Shown: positions 29,101 through 41,210 of the stretch, in pieces
How positions within the stretch are numbered: the first letter of the stretch is position 1
Layout: each line of letters opens with the position of its first letter
Assembly (NCBI GenBank): GCA_038030265.1
Contig: CM075938.1
Location: forward strand, 14,299,009-14,363,008
Reading direction: 5' to 3'
DNA: 64,000 nt
DNA from: Corythucha ciliata
Lineage: Eukaryota > Arthropoda > Insecta > Hemiptera > Tingidae
Notes under the pieces: generated by a model
Seen by the model: only the letters and a program-made list of their open reading frames with translations
Told to the model about the DNA's origin: nothing
Database searches by the model: none
Program-made: the position numbers and the translations under genes

Positions 29101-32100
29101 GACGGCGACCAAAAGCTGAGTCTTTGTAACGGTATTCCTTATCGGGTGACGTGCATTCGGATGATAAGCGGCTCATCGGTTGGGTCGCACCACTTCGCTT
29201 ACAGCTCCGGAATACGTTGCAATAATTTCACTGAGTTGACATCTGTGGCGGCAACCTAGAATTTGTTGTTTGAGTGCGCCAAAATCTCCCCCCCCCCCAA
29301 ATGGAAGAGCCAAACCCACGAAATTGATTTTTAAAAGAGCCAACTTCTTTGTCCTGAAGGCGGAAACCTAGCAATTGATTTTTGATGGCCCCAACCCACA
29401 AAATATACTTTTTACAGAGAAAAGCGCGCGAAATTCGTTTTTGAAGCCCAAAACCCTACGAAATTGGGATTTCTGGACCGAAACCCCGTGGAATTGGGGT
29501 TTCCGGGCGGATACACCGCGAAATTGGGTTTTCCGGACCGAAACGTAGTGCAATTTGGTTTTCTGGGCTGAAACCCCGCGAAATTGGTTTGTTGAAGAGC
29601 CAAACATGCAAAATTGTTTATTTAGCGACTAAAAAAAGTGAAAAATTGGGATTTTGACGTGCCAAACTCGCAAGAAATAAATTTTATGCAATTTGGGTTT
29701 TGAACGACCCAAAACGGCGAAATTGTGCTTTTTTTTTTTTTTGCTGAATCGCAATGCCAAGTTTTTCAATTTCCAGTCTCTGCTCAGCTAAACCCGGCCT
29801 CTACCTAATTGCCCGGTCTCTAGATAAAGTGCACGAATCGCTAAATTGTCTAGTCCCCAGCTAAATCGTTCAATTTCCAGCTGAATTGGCCAGGCTCCAG
29901 CTAAATTTCCTAGTCCTAGTTTAGTCTTTAACTAAATTTTCCAGTCTCCATATCCGAACGCCAAGTTTTTCGACCGACAATACTTGTTTTGGGCTGAGTA
30001 CACCGTCTCAAAACGTAACTAATTTCTGTAGGGTGAATGGTCAAGCTTGGTGACTACATATCAGTTTTCCAGGGCTTTAGTACATGTTTCACGCTGAAAA
30101 CCCACATTCTGGGGTTAAATTTTTGGTTATACACACCAAATATTCGATTTTGGGAACCAAAATCAAAGTTTATTGTTAGAACAGGTGAATTTTCCATTTT
30201 GTGGTGACGGGAGGGGAACCGGCGAGTAGACCTACCAGCAAGGAAACAACACCTGTGGAGGGTGAGTCGCTTGAAAAGTCCGCAGCGACTCTCGCATGTT
30301 CCCGTTTACAAATAGGGGGGGGGGAGTAAATTCTGGGGCTAATAAATTAGCAGATTTTCTAACGAGCACTGCAATTCTGCAGCGAAATTCACAGTTTCTT
30401 GACTGAATAGATAGTTCCTTGCTCGAAGTGTCATCGAACGTGGGCTATTAGTGAAGGATAGTCAGATTCTGAGGCAGAATTTGCAGCTTTCTTGACTAGC
30501 ACAAAATTTGTGCTGCTAAATTGACTATTTAGGGCCTGATGAGGCAGTTCCACGCTTGAAATCTCGTTGTACGTGTCTTAATTGTGGTGGATATAGTCTG
30601 ATTATGCGCCCAAATTGTCAGATTTTCTAACGAACACTCCAATTCTACAGTTAAAATGACAGTTTCACGCCCACCCCCGCCCCAAGTGACACAATACTTG
30701 TCATATTTTTGACGGATAGTCACACTTTGGGGCTAAATTAGCCGATTCCTAAACGAGCACTTAAATTCTGCTGCTAAATTGACAGTTTCTGGGTTGAATC
30801 GACGGTTTCAGGCTCGAAATGTCATCCTACGTATCTTATTGTGGTGCGTAGTCTGATTCTGAAGCCCAATTAGCAGGTTTCTTAAAATTACAGTTTCCAG
30901 GGCCGTTGAATTTATTTGGTCAATCAAAATTTAAGGGCTTGCGACCGAATAGTGTGTTCCTGCTGCCATGATCACCAATATTGAGCCGAATATTTGTCAT
31001 TTAATTGCGCCTAGGGTAAAATTATGAGTTTTTATGCCGAAAGCCTAAAAGGACGGGTTGTCTGGTCAAATTGAGAATTTCGCGAGTATCTAAATTGTCG
31101 TAGTTGCGAGAAATAGGCAGTTTTTTAGCCACAGTTATGGGTTTCTATTGTGAAAGCGCCCCCAAAAGAGTCAGTTTCTCCCCTCCTCTTCATGCTGTAC
31201 TTATGCTTTTATATTGTTTTGCAGTGTCTGCTTGTCTTTACCGCGGTGTCATTAAACAAATGTATCCGTTGCATGACCTGGAGGAAGTAAAAAAATTGGG
31301 AACGTCGTGGTACGCCAGATTTCTTGAGCGTCAACCTTATGGTGAGTAACTCATTTATTGTTCCAGAGCACATAAAATTGGAGCTTTACACGATTTTTTT
31401 TTTTTTTTTTTTTCAGAGCAAATAAGACTGTATTTTGGGGAATCAATTGCTTTGTACTTTCAGTTTTTAGGGTTTTACACGCAATCCCTTGTATTACCTG
31501 TAGCTTTAGGATTTCTTCAAATGCTGATGCCTTCCGAATATTTAGCGGTATTTTGCCTGCTGAATATTATTTGCGCGTCGTTGTTTTTAGAGGTTAGGTG
31601 TATACGAGCTCGTCCGCTCAACTCCGAATCATTCTCTCTTTTTTTGTGTGTGTGTATAGCTCTGGAGGAGAAAATGCTCCGAGCTCGCCTACACCTGGGG
31701 CACGATATCCATGACGAGTTTCGACGAGCCCCGTCCCAATTTCCGGGGAGTTATGGGCATTGACGCTGTCACTGGTAAACTTCAACCTCAGGCTAGTCGT
31801 TTCGTTACCCATATGAAGGTAAACGGGGTATTCCCGGAATTATTGTTTTTTTTTTGTTTTTTTTCTCACAGTTTTCACACACTCCCCCTTCAATCCCCCC
31901 CTCCACCAGATGTACTTAGTGTCTTTGCCTCTTGTGGTGCTCTGCATGTTCGGCGCATTCATAGTTATGTTAACCTCGTTTTGGGTCGACGAGTATTTTC
32001 AACGTTCCGTCAACAAACTCCCATTCTGGTGGCTCGTCTATTTACCGAGTACCGTATACGCCGTATTTATTCAACTGATAAACATCGCGTACCGGAAATT

Positions 32101-33416
32101 CGCTAATTTTTTAACAGAGTGGGGTTCGTTCACTCTCGTAAAATTTTTAAGAATTGCGCGACATAATTTGTGTTCAACCCTTTTTTAGAGAATCACAGAA
32201 CGCAGTCGCAGTTCGACAGACATCGTGTCACCAAATTAGTCCTTTTCGAGTTTGTCAACAATTTCATGTCGCTGTTTTATATAGCTTTCTACCAGAGAGA
32301 TATAGCGCTGCTTAGATACGTACGTTGCACTTCGTAGGGGGGGGGGGGCTTTAAATTGATTTTTTTCAAGTTCAATTACTTGTAGCAATTGGCACTCCTA
32401 CTGATTGTACTTCAAGTCATCAACAATTTCGTCGAAGCCGTCATGCCGATGATTCTTCTTCGATTCAAAGTAAATTAAAACAAATTTTTTATTCGTACAA
32501 AACTCGTTCTCAGCCGCCCTGTTGTAGAAGTCGAAAAAGCCCAAAAAGCAAGGCATTCAAGACTTGGGGTCGGTCGATTTAATAGGCGTCAAAGATCTTG
32601 ATCCAGAGGATTCTAGAATCAGTCAAGCGGTGGCCGAGGGTAAAATGGACGTCTACGACGTGAGTTTTATTGTTTTACTTTCACCGCTCTGGTGTTTAAT
32701 TATTCTTGACATTTGTTTTTGTGTGTGTGTCAGGATCCTTACGATGATTATCTAGAACTTTTCGTTCAGTTTGGCTACGTGTTTCTCTTCTCAGCCGTCT
32801 ACCCGATGGCGGCTTTCTGGGCTTTTCTAAATAATTTCGTCGAAATTAGATCAGACGCTTTCAAGCTTTGTCGAATTTTACAAAGGCCGGTGCCGAGAAA
32901 AGTTAAGGACACTGGTGCTTGGCAGGTGAGAAGTTTTTCCGATTTTTAGGCGCTGAAATAATTGTATTCCCCTTTTACAGAGATCCTTTCAAGCGCTGTG
33001 CGCTTTTTCAATAATGACGAATTGCGCTCTACTCGGATTCTCGTCTGAATTAAAAGAGAGTCTCGCTTCTGATTTGAGCGTCACGAAATGGCTCGTTGCC
33101 GTCGTCCTGTTTGAACACTGCCTCCACGGTCTTCGACAAGTACTCCACTACGCCATACCCGACAAACCCGAGTGGGTCCGTGTTGCTCTTGCCAAGGGCA
33201 ACTATAAAGCGAAACAGGCCCTGAAACTTCAGGTAATAATTCACTGATTTGGTGAAACGGGACATGGTTGGTTGGTGGTGAGGGCGGGGGTCTGACTGTT
33301 CACCGCTCCTGTAGCCAAGGACCATAAGTGGTGGCTATTCTTTACTCATTTTATTGTTTTTTTTACAGCGAGCGAGGAAAAGTCGACTGAAAAAGCTGAG
33401 CGATCCTATGTTGTAA
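26158..33416 (+). CDS. ANO10: Anoctamin-10 (TMEM16K), complete, twelve exons
   Basis: This is a TMEM16-family ER membrane protein; human ANO10 is a calcium-dependent lipid scramblase linked to cerebellar ataxia. Exons: 26158-26364, 27544-27817, 31225-31341, 31417-31592, 31660-31818, 31910-32123, 32189-32319, 32386-32469, 32528-32659, 32734-32925, 32981-33232 and 33369-33416. They total 661 aa (human about 660), with every junction GT-AG and in frame. Signatures in order: [11 protein letters not shown] near the N-terminus, [89 protein letters not shown], and [16 protein letters not shown]. The ten-helix membrane region runs from about exon 4 to exon 11. Exons 3-12 are compact, whereas introns 1 and 2 are 1.2 and 3.4 kb of repeats. 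The terminal TAA overlaps a perfect donor consensus (GTAAGT), so a longer C-terminus is possible. Confidence 0.96.
26405..26890. repeat. Satellite of about 30 bp with palindromic core, in ANO10 intron 1
   Basis: The unit is close to CTGCAGATCTGCACGATTAA plus CACTACCAGT, repeated about ten times to 26735. The core CTGCAGATCTGCA is near-palindromic (overlapping PstI- and BglII-type sites). From about 26787 to 26880 three units lie in the opposite orientation (GTGTTAATCGAGCAGATCTG). The block is thus an inverted pair of arrays. Confidence 0.75.
26927..27496. mobile_element. Foldback element with about 205-bp inverted arms
   Basis: Arms at about 26978-27185 and 27290-27482 are inverted copies (about 90% by eye; the right arm lacks some 15 bases). 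The loop is about 105 bases. A 14-base direct repeat CAGACCCGTGTTTT lies at 26927-26940 and 27483-27496, immediately outside the right arm and 37 bases outside the left. That suggests a target duplication. Each arm contains a phrase resembling a hammerhead ribozyme core. It lies in ANO10 intron 1. Confidence 0.65.
28010..29740. repeat. Family-A arrays and linked dispersed repeat in ANO10 intron 2
   Basis: A arrays (GCGAAATTGGGTTTTTGAAC, GAGCCAAACCC) occupy 28010-28200 and 29290-29740. Between them, 28311-28450 carries a phrase (GTTGGGACCGAAAAGTAGAA, GACGCTCTAAAGAGTAGGAC) that recurs after the A array at 60030-60770. C and G runs are at 28532 and 28867. No coding exon is seen between 27817 and 31225. 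Confidence 0.55.
29760..31090. repeat. Two further phrase repeats (E and F) in ANO10 intron 2
   Basis: At 29760-29950 the phrase CCAGCTAAATTGTCTAGTCT is repeated about every 24-30 bases. At 30330-30960 a longer phrase (TTAGCAGATTTTCTAACGAG, CACTGCAATTCTGCTGCTAA, ATTGACAGTTTCTGGGCTCG, AAATGTCATCGTACGTGTCT) recurs as a loose unit of about 230 bases, roughly three times. Confidence 0.55.
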
Positions 33417-33593
33417 GTGAGAAAAAAGTGCCTTTTTTATCACATAAAAGAAATATTTTTGTAAGATCGTTGCTCATTCGGAAGAAACTTCCGGATTGAT
33501 GGGACTGAATAACAAATAGAAGAAAAAAAAAGATGTGCCCTTCGGGCTTGTGCTTTCATTGACTGAATTATTATGCCTTCTTTATAATTTTTC

Positions 33594-33599
33594 AATAAA
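33594..33599 (+). terminator. ANO10 polyadenylation signal
   Basis: An AATAAA hexamer lies 178 bases after the ANO10 stop, followed by a T-rich stretch. Satellite repeats begin just downstream at about 33640, which marks the end of the gene. Confidence 0.6.
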
Positions 33600-33639
33600 G
33601 TATATTTTATTCATTACATTCTCAGTTGTTGACAGCTAA

Positions 33640-35480
33640 TTTCAGAAGTATGGGTCCTTCCAAAAACAAAATTTCGCAGGGTTGGCCCATTGAAAACCAA
33701 TTTAGCGATGCTCTTTCACCCAAACAAGCGATTTCACGGGTTTTTGCAGCATTTAAAACCAGCTATCGCTCTGCTGATCCGTTCAAAAATCAATTTCGAT
33801 TCGGCTGGTTCAATACTAACTGCACAGGCTTGGCTCCCTGAAAATACAAAATATCGCGGGGATCGCTCCGTGAAAAACAAAATATCGCGAGCCTGGCTCC
33901 GTGAGAGAAAAAAAACAAAAAAAAAAACGCGGAGCTGGCTACCTGAATAACAGTATTTGAACACTAAAAACAATATTCGCGGGACAGTTTGAAGTAACTT
34001 CGTGGCTTTCGGAGCTACAAAACCAAAATTTCACGCGTGTTCGCCTTAGAAGAAATATAATTTGTATCTAGCGATAATCTGTTTTTTCCACATTTTAGCC
34101 TTGAATTAACGATTTAGGTATCTTAATTTTAGCCACAAATCACCATTTTTCTTAAGTTTATCCACACATCAGCCAATTTTTCCCTATTTTAGCTGCGTAC
34201 TAATGAGTACTTCTGAGTTTCAGCCACTAATTAGCGTTTTTTGTACACTATGTGGCCAGTGGCGTAGGTAGGAATTTGTCCTAGGGGGGGGGGGGTCAGA
34301 TTGAAATCTTGTAAAGGAGAGGGGGTAATTTCACATTTTAGTAATCAATCCACCCGGCCTGCACAGTCTTGAACCTAACGGACATCTTTTTGGCCCCATC
34401 GCAGCCTTGCCCGAGAGCAGTAGTAGTATATTATGCAACGAGTGGATAAAGTGTGATTTTACCTGCGAGTTTTTCTTGTTTTTTTTTTTAGTGAAAGAGG
34501 CGTAAAACGTACGCGCGTTTTTCAATTTTGGCCACGTGTATCGTTCTTCTCAATTTCAACCGTGGATCAGCGGTTTTGCCCCAGCCCCTCCCACTGCCAT
34601 GAATTTACGCATTTTCTCAACTTTAGCAGCTAAGTAGCGTTTTTATCCCGTGAGCAACGTTTCTTAATTTTCCACGAGTTTTGGCGTTTTCCTGAGTTTT
34701 AGCACCAAATTAGCGATTTTTTTAGCAGGGGAATAGCACTTTTCTCAGTTTTAGTTAAAAATTAGCGTTTTTCTTAAGTGTTTTCCTCAGCCGCAAAATA
34801 GGGGGGGGGTTTTTTCACGAATTAGCAATTTTTTAATTCACCATACGCAATGGATCAGCGATTTTTCTCAGTTTTACAGAATTAGCGGTTTTTCACCAAT
34901 TTCCATAAATTGGCGTTTTTTCTCAATTTCAGTCTCAAAAGTTGCGTTCAGAAGCCACGAATTAGCGTATTATTCAGTTTTTGAAGCAAATTATAATTTT
35001 TCTCGATTTTATAGCCGTGAATTAGTGCCTTTTCTTAATTTTAGCAGCGTCGTAGTAGCGTTTCAACAAATTTGAAAAAATCGCTAGTATTCGTGGCTAT
35101 AACTGCGAAAAAGCGCTGATTCGTGTTCACAACTGAAATTGCGAAAAATCGCTCATTCGGGTATAAAAAAGAGAATAGATGCTAAATCACCGCAAAAGTA
35201 GCATAAAACGCTATTTATTCACAGCTGAAATTTTGAGGAAAATCGCTAATTTGCAATTTGCGGACATGAAGTTGAGAAAAACGTTAATTCGCGGATAGAA
35301 ATGGAAACCTTCACTAATTTGCGACTAAAATTGAAAAAACCACTAATTAGCGAAGCTACAATTAAGAATAACGCTAATTTTTAGTTCAAATGAGGAAAAA
35401 GTGATAATTCTCGGCTAAAAAGGGATAAAATGGCTAATATGCATCTTAAATTGAGGAAAACGCAAATTCTTGGCAAAAAT
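33640..35480. repeat. A array followed by B arrays in both orientations
   Basis: A phrases (AAAATTTCGCAGGGTTGGCC) run to about 34060. B phrases in minus orientation (GCGAATTAGCGTTTTTCTCA) run 34080-35060, and in plus orientation (GCTAAAATTGAGAAAAACGC) 35070-35490. At 34256 a hAT-like start CAGTGGCGTAGGTAGG is followed by a 12-G run. No gene is visible. Confidence 0.55.
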
Positions 35481-35489
35481 TGAGAAAAT

Positions 35490-36249
35490 TCGGTACGGAG
35501 CACTACTACTTTTCGGGGTCCCATCTGACAGAGGCTCCAGGGCGATTCCAGCAATGACAGCCCTCTTTGGTGCATTTTGATCGGGACCTAACACTACCAG
35601 AACCGTGAAGAGAATATTCGAGGCCCTTTCACCTTGGGGGAGTAGCAGACCCAGTGCCACCCTCGCTTCTTTCTCGAAAGGCCTATATATACATAAAACC
35701 ACAGTAAAGCACCAATCACAGCGAAACTTCAGAATCACGTACCAAGAAGGGCCCCAACACAGTACAACGACCATGTAAAACCAAACGAAAGCCATGGTTC
35801 AACCTCAGCGAAGATGTAAATTGTAGTAAAGCCTCCAACGACAGCAATGTTTCAAGCGCAAAGAAGGTCCAACCACAGAAAAGGTCCAACCACTGCAAAA
35901 GTCCAACCACACCGAAGGTCCAACCGCAGCAAAGACCCAACCACTGCAAAGCTCCAACCACAGCAAAGGTCCAACCACTGCAAAGGTCTAACCAAAGCTA
36001 ACAGTCAGCTCCAAACCACAATAAAAGCTCCAAACACAAAGAAGACCCAACCACTGCAAATATCCGCAACCACAGCTGCGCTCCCACAGTAAAGCTTTAC
36101 CTTGTTTTCTTCTTTTCTTGGCAAAAATGTGGCGTTCATGAAGTTTCCTATATTTGTATGGTTGGTCTCAACCTTAAGGTCATGGAGATAAGTTCACGCC
36201 CTCCCCCCCCCCTGGAAATCGCTTGCGCCCCCCAGATTGAGAATCACTG
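35490..36249. mobile_element. Truncated hAT-like element, inverted copy of 23263-24439
   Basis: The right terminus, read inverted, is CAGTGATTCTCAATCTGGGG, the same as the left end of the 23263 element. The interior minisatellite (AAGGTCCAACCACTGCAAAG) and the block around CTTTCTCGAAAGGC and GATCGGGACC match the first copy inverted. The other terminus is missing; similarity fades near 35490. Confidence 0.65.
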
Positions 36250-36289
36250 CTGTAGTGAAATGTTTAAAGCCAAAACAGCGGGTTTTTCA

Positions 36290-38210
36290 CCTTGGAAAAT
36301 GGTCCATTGACGCTGATTAGTGATTTTTCTGAATTTCAGCCGCGAATTAGCGTTTTTGTCGATTTTAGCCTCAAATTAGCACTTTTTCTCAATTCCCGTG
36401 AATTAGCGATTTTCCTCACTTCTATCTTTCTGCAAATTATATCCACGAATTAGCAATTTTTTCAATTATTACTGTGAATTAGCAATTTCTATAGTTTTCA
36501 GCTGTGAATTCGCGTTTTTCTCAATGTTAGCCGCGAATTAAATTTTTCTATATTTTACCCGGGAATTGGTGCTTTTTTGTGAATTAGCGTTTTTGTCTCG
36601 CGAATTAACGATTCTTCTCATCAATCTATCAATTTCAGTCACGTTGTGTCGTGTTGTTTTTATAAATTTCAGCCGCGGTCTCTGCCCTCATCTGCGCACT
36701 TTCGGTTCCCCGAGCCACTCCAGTTTTAGCCGTAAAATAGTTTATATGTATAGGTATATACATACATTGTGAATCAGCGATTTTTTTCTCAATTCTGCAT
36801 CGAGGCCATTAAAATTCACGGATGGACTGAAAATCGTCTAAAGGAACCCATCAATCACCGCATTGCCGCTTTTCGGCGGGGGCCGCCTCGGCGGTTAGCT
36901 CGCCCTCATAAAAGCAATTTCTCGAGGTTTCCAAACCCAAAAACCAAATTCGTGGGGTTCACTGGATCATAATTGTTAATTTTGCAGATTTGGCTGTCAA
37001 ATAACCAATTTCGCATGCGTGGCTCTCTCAAAAAGTAATTTCGTAGGTTAGGCTCGTTTAAAAATGCCAATTTGGCGTGTAGTCCAGGAAGCAGCAGGTA
37101 GTTTATTCCAGAAATTAGCCAATTTCACCCATTCGGCGAAAATAACAAAAACTATCATCATGACTCTCTCAAAAAGCAATTTGGTGAATTGGAATCCTTT
37201 AAAAATTCTACTTTGCGGGAGTGGCTTTGGCTTTCTTAAAAAGCAAGAGGCTAGAATAAAAACTATTTTTACTGACTACAGTCAATTTTCACAAGTGACC
37301 GACAGTTGTACAACACTGGAGCACCTCCCACAATATGGAGTAAATTGGGACAAATTTTTGAGAATAACCCCACAATCTGGCTGTCATGCTGGATTGTCCA
37401 TTGAGTCTATGGATCAATTTATGAGGCGACAATTCGAAGTTTTGGTACCAAACTCTAGTTTCGGAACTCTATTCTAGGCTGGGTACAGTCCAGTTGTTGG
37501 GGGGGAGGGGAGGGTGAATTACAGTTTCCTGATCTTTTTATGAATTTCTGAAGGAAAAATTCCGTTTGATGTGGTACGGTGAAGTCAATTTCTGACTTTC
37601 GAAGCAGATCGATATGAAGTTGTCCGCTTCCCCTACTCAACTAAAATGAAATGACCAAAAACCAATCAAGAATGTTCAATTAGGAACGAATGTTGGTGCT
37701 GCATCAGTGCATCCTACAGTACTTGAGTTGGAGCGGAAAACCATAGGGGCCCCTTTTTGACCTATATAGTCTGGCTCACTCTAAATCACGAGTTTCCTGG
37801 GATTTGCTCGCTTAAAGAACCAATGTTCACGGGTCTGTATCACTAAAAACCCAGTTTAGCGTTTTATTCTAGCTGAAAAATCAATTTCGCGGGGTTGCCT
37901 CCTTCCACAAAATATTCGCGGGTTCAGACTCCCTCAAAAAAATTACTTTCGCCGATTTTGCTCCCTAAAACACCAATTTCGTGGATCTCCCCCTCCTGTA
38001 CAACATTGTCTTCCGGGTGTGGCAAACAAAAAAAAAATTTCCCTGACATTTGTTTGCTGAAAAAAACAATTTTGTGGCGAGGTTGCCTCACTGAAGAATC
38101 ATTTTGCGATTTGGCTCACTAAGACGCCAATTTAGCGGATCTGGCTCACTAAAAAAAAAACACATTTTTGCGGTTCAGGTTCATTCAAAAACCATTTTCG
38201 TTGATTATGA
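36290..38210. repeat. B then A arrays with a non-repetitive island
   Basis: B phrases (minus orientation) fill 36290-36620 and A phrases (AATTTCGCGGATTTGGCTCA) 36900-37230 and 37780-38210. The island 37240-37480 is open in one frame as part of a 137-codon ORF but matches nothing I know. 38220-38999 has C and G runs and no gene. Confidence 0.5.
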
Positions 38211-38999
38211 TTCATGATGCAGGCTAAAAAGCCAAGTAAATGCTTAAATTAACAAAATTCAACCAGTTTCCATCGTAACGCCATCACTCCGGCCGCGTTT
38301 CACCCCACCCCTATCCATTACTAATTTTTGGTCAATTTAAAGGGGTGCTGGCGGCCATGAACAACGTAAGGGTAATTAAGTACGTAGAGTTTAATTTATG
38401 GCAAGCTGTCTACTTGAAGAGCACGGAAAATGGCTTCAAGTAAAGAACGCTCGTCAAGATGACTAAGAAGTCATAACAACTAATAATAAATACCTCCCCC
38501 CCCCCCTTCGAGCTCATGATTCATGTTCGGTTTCCTCCTCTTTCCCCCCTAATTGTGCAACATTTAGTGCGTAAGAATATCACCCACCCCCCACCCATAA
38601 CATGTAAAACAGTCTGAATCTGAGCGTGTGATCGAAAAATTACTCGCAGAAAAAAATTACTGGAAGAGGGCTTGCTTTCAGAGAAAAAAATGCACTTAAA
38701 AAACGTTCTATCCAGCCAAAAGACTGCGGGGATTCTTCCCGAGGAAATGATTAAATGGGCCATACATAAAATGTGAATCTGATTATCCGCGGAAATTTGA
38801 CCCCCACGCACTTCGTGTCACTAGTACTGCAGAAAACGATTTTCTCTGCAGACCAGTCTTAAAATTTAGCAATTTCAGCAGCGTAACTATTGAGGGGGGG
38901 GGGGTGTAGAGGCGGCAAAATCCATCGCTGTCACTTGCGATTGTCCCCACGCTTACTAATCACAAAAAAAAATTTTTTTTTAGTAAATCTGAATAAACG

Positions 39000-39150
39000 T
39001 TAAGCCGGATACACACATGCGGTACTTGCCAAGTAACTCGCAAAATATTCAATCAATTTCTAGCAATTGCCTAGAAACCAACCAGCTGAGAATTTCAAAA
39101 ATGTGTTACTCGTTACTTGGCAAGTACCGCATGTGTGTATCCGGCTTTAA
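39000..39150. mobile_element. MITE with near-perfect 37-bp terminal inverted repeats
   Basis: The left arm GCCGGATACACACATGCGGT continues through ACTTGCCAAGTAAC (39004-39037). The right arm is its exact inverse, ending GTGTGTATCCGGC (39145). TTAA borders both ends (39000-39003; 39147-39150 after one extra T), suggesting a TTAA target site as in piggyBac-type elements. The loop is about 70 bases. 39151-39811 shows no gene. Confidence 0.75.
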
Positions 39151-39811
39151 ATAAATCTGGAAAAAAAGACAGCGTGGCGCAATTAAAGTGATTTTTAAAG
39201 GGAGATTTTGACGTGGAAGGGGTAGGTAATTTTGTATATCAAATTAGTGGGTAATTGACGCCGTGAAGGAGAAGTTTCAGAGGATGAACACAATATCACA
39301 TAGAATCAAATAACAACAATACTAGTCTACGAAATCGTCGTTTCATTATAATACGAATGCTACATTTTACCGAACTGAGTTTCGATGATTGTTGGTGTAA
39401 CATGGTGGGGGGGGGGGGTGTTCCCAGAGTTAACAGCGCTTACTAAGCATTGAGCTTTGATATACTTCGGAATTGTTTAGATCAGTATCTGCTGAGCATT
39501 CACCCCCTTCTCCTCATCCTGGAGAACTTCCTCCTTCTCATATCTTCCAGTCACCGTAAAAAATGTTACAAACAATTTCTTTGTTGGGTGCTACGATTGA
39601 GATTCGGTGCACATTCTGGAATTTCAAGGATTTTCCCGTAATTGTGCGGCCGTGTCTTTAAAACACCTTGGTGTAGCGACCAAATTGGTGTTTGACAGCC
39701 ACGTATAATCGCTTTATTTGCAGCTGAAAACGTTAATGCAATTCAGAGAGGATTTATTTATTTAGTGAAGGCTGTTGGTTAGACTTAAAAAAATAAAACT
39801 ATTAACGTTAA

Positions 39812-39817
39812 TTTATT
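39812..39817 (-). terminator. NPC2 polyadenylation signal candidate
   Basis: TTTATT on the plus strand is AATAAA on the minus strand, about 42 bases after the NPC2 stop codon. A second TTTATTTATT lies further on (about 39754-39763). Confidence 0.5.
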
Positions 39818-39858
39818 GGATAAATGTACGTGCTCCTTTAGTTTAAAAACAATTCCTT

Positions 39859-41210
39859 TCATTTAATTCTTGCTGGAATAATAACGCAGGCAATATCTTT
39901 GTTCCGTTCGTCCTGAATCTCCAGCTTTATGTTTAACGACAGCTGGAAAAAAACAAAAGTAACCGTTTAAATTACCGCGGTTATACGAATTGGTGAATAC
40001 TGTGACCTTGTATTTGGAAGAATGTCATAAAAATACATATAAAGTTAATTAAGTGGAAGTGATTTTTCAAACGTGGGTCCGACACCAGGAAGTGCATTAT
40101 ACCTTCAATTATTCTCACATTTTGATTAAACCGAATAATGATCATTATAAGCTTGAAAAGGAAGCAGTTATTTATCTTTGTAGTTTTAATGTGGCTCCTG
40201 AGAATTATCTTGTATTTCTCGCTGTCACGGTATTCAGTACACGTGCATTTACTTCTTAAAGACGCGGGTTTTTTGTTTTTAAGGATAAGTTTATAACAAT
40301 TACATACCCGAGGGTAGACTTTTTGTATTGGCATGGCCACTTCGTAAGTATTAGTCGAGCCGGGTTTCAAAGGGCACTCCAGCCCGCTGTTCACACAGGC
40401 GTTTTTGTTGGGCAGTGGGAAGGGTACCGGTAATCCTCCAATTATTCCGTGGACCACCGGGGTAACGCGTGACACTGCGTTGCCTTGACAAAGAAATAAA
40501 TAAAATAAAATAAAAATACGACGATTTTAATAATTTAAAAACAAAATAAACTTACTAGGTACAAACGTTAATTTTAGAGTCACTTGAGTGTTTCTTTTAA
40601 AGGGGCAGAAATCCAAGTCCGGGTCGTCACATCCGGTCACTTGAATTTTTGACCAACTGCCGGAAACCGAACCTGTGGGGAAAGAAGAGGAGTCTTTTAT
40701 GGCTCTTTACGTTACTGGTATTATAGCCCTTGAGTGTAGTATACGTCCCATCAAGAACCACCCCGGCAAAGAGACATTGATTTCATTTAGAGTTAGAAAG
40801 GAAAGGCATTGACAAATTATCTATAATAAAACTTTGGAAAGGTGGAAAATAGGCAAAAAAGGGTTAAGGCGACTGAAACGTAATAAATAAAAATATCTCA
40901 TTTAAAATTCAAACATACACTTCGTCTTTCTCACGATATAGTAAATAAATTGTATACGATTTTGTTTGGGGGTCGGCGAAAAAAAAAAATTTAATTTATA
41001 TCCTCCCCGCTCCTCTCCATCGAAAATTTTCTTCGTGAAATTAATCAATCGAGCTTAAAACAATTTGCATAATTCGAGGATGCCCCCCCCCCCAATGATC
41101 GACAATGACAACAGCAACTTACCGCAATCGCTGAATTGTACGGCGTTCAACTGTGAACACGACATCGCAACGATGAACAGCGAGAAAACTATTTTCCAGT
41201 TCGATATCAT
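39859..41210 (-). CDS. NPC2: NPC2-like sterol-binding protein, complete, four exons
   Basis: This is a secreted or lysosomal ML-domain protein that binds cholesterol and hands it to NPC1. Exons are 41210-41123, 40672-40556, 40474-40308 and 39942-39859, encoding 151 aa, the human length. The N-terminus (MISNWKIVFSLFIVAMSCS) is a signal peptide. The mature protein starts near VQFSDCGS, and six cysteines are placed as in NPC2 (SDC, TGC, DFC, NAC, LEC, IAC). The family's core motif reads VVHGIIGGLPVPFPLPN, and the C-terminus IQDERNKDIACVIIPARIK aligns with human. Arthropods often have several NPC2 paralogues, so it could be one of a family. Confidence 0.95.

Noticed and set aside
31711..32106. 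131-codon plus frame across ANO10 exons 5 and 6
   Set aside because: It reads through an intron in a different frame from the ANO10 exons; the exon model preserves the TMEM16 family signatures.
37064..37477. 137-codon frame as a gene
   Set aside because: The first third is A-family repeat; the rest matches nothing known and has no splice or start support.
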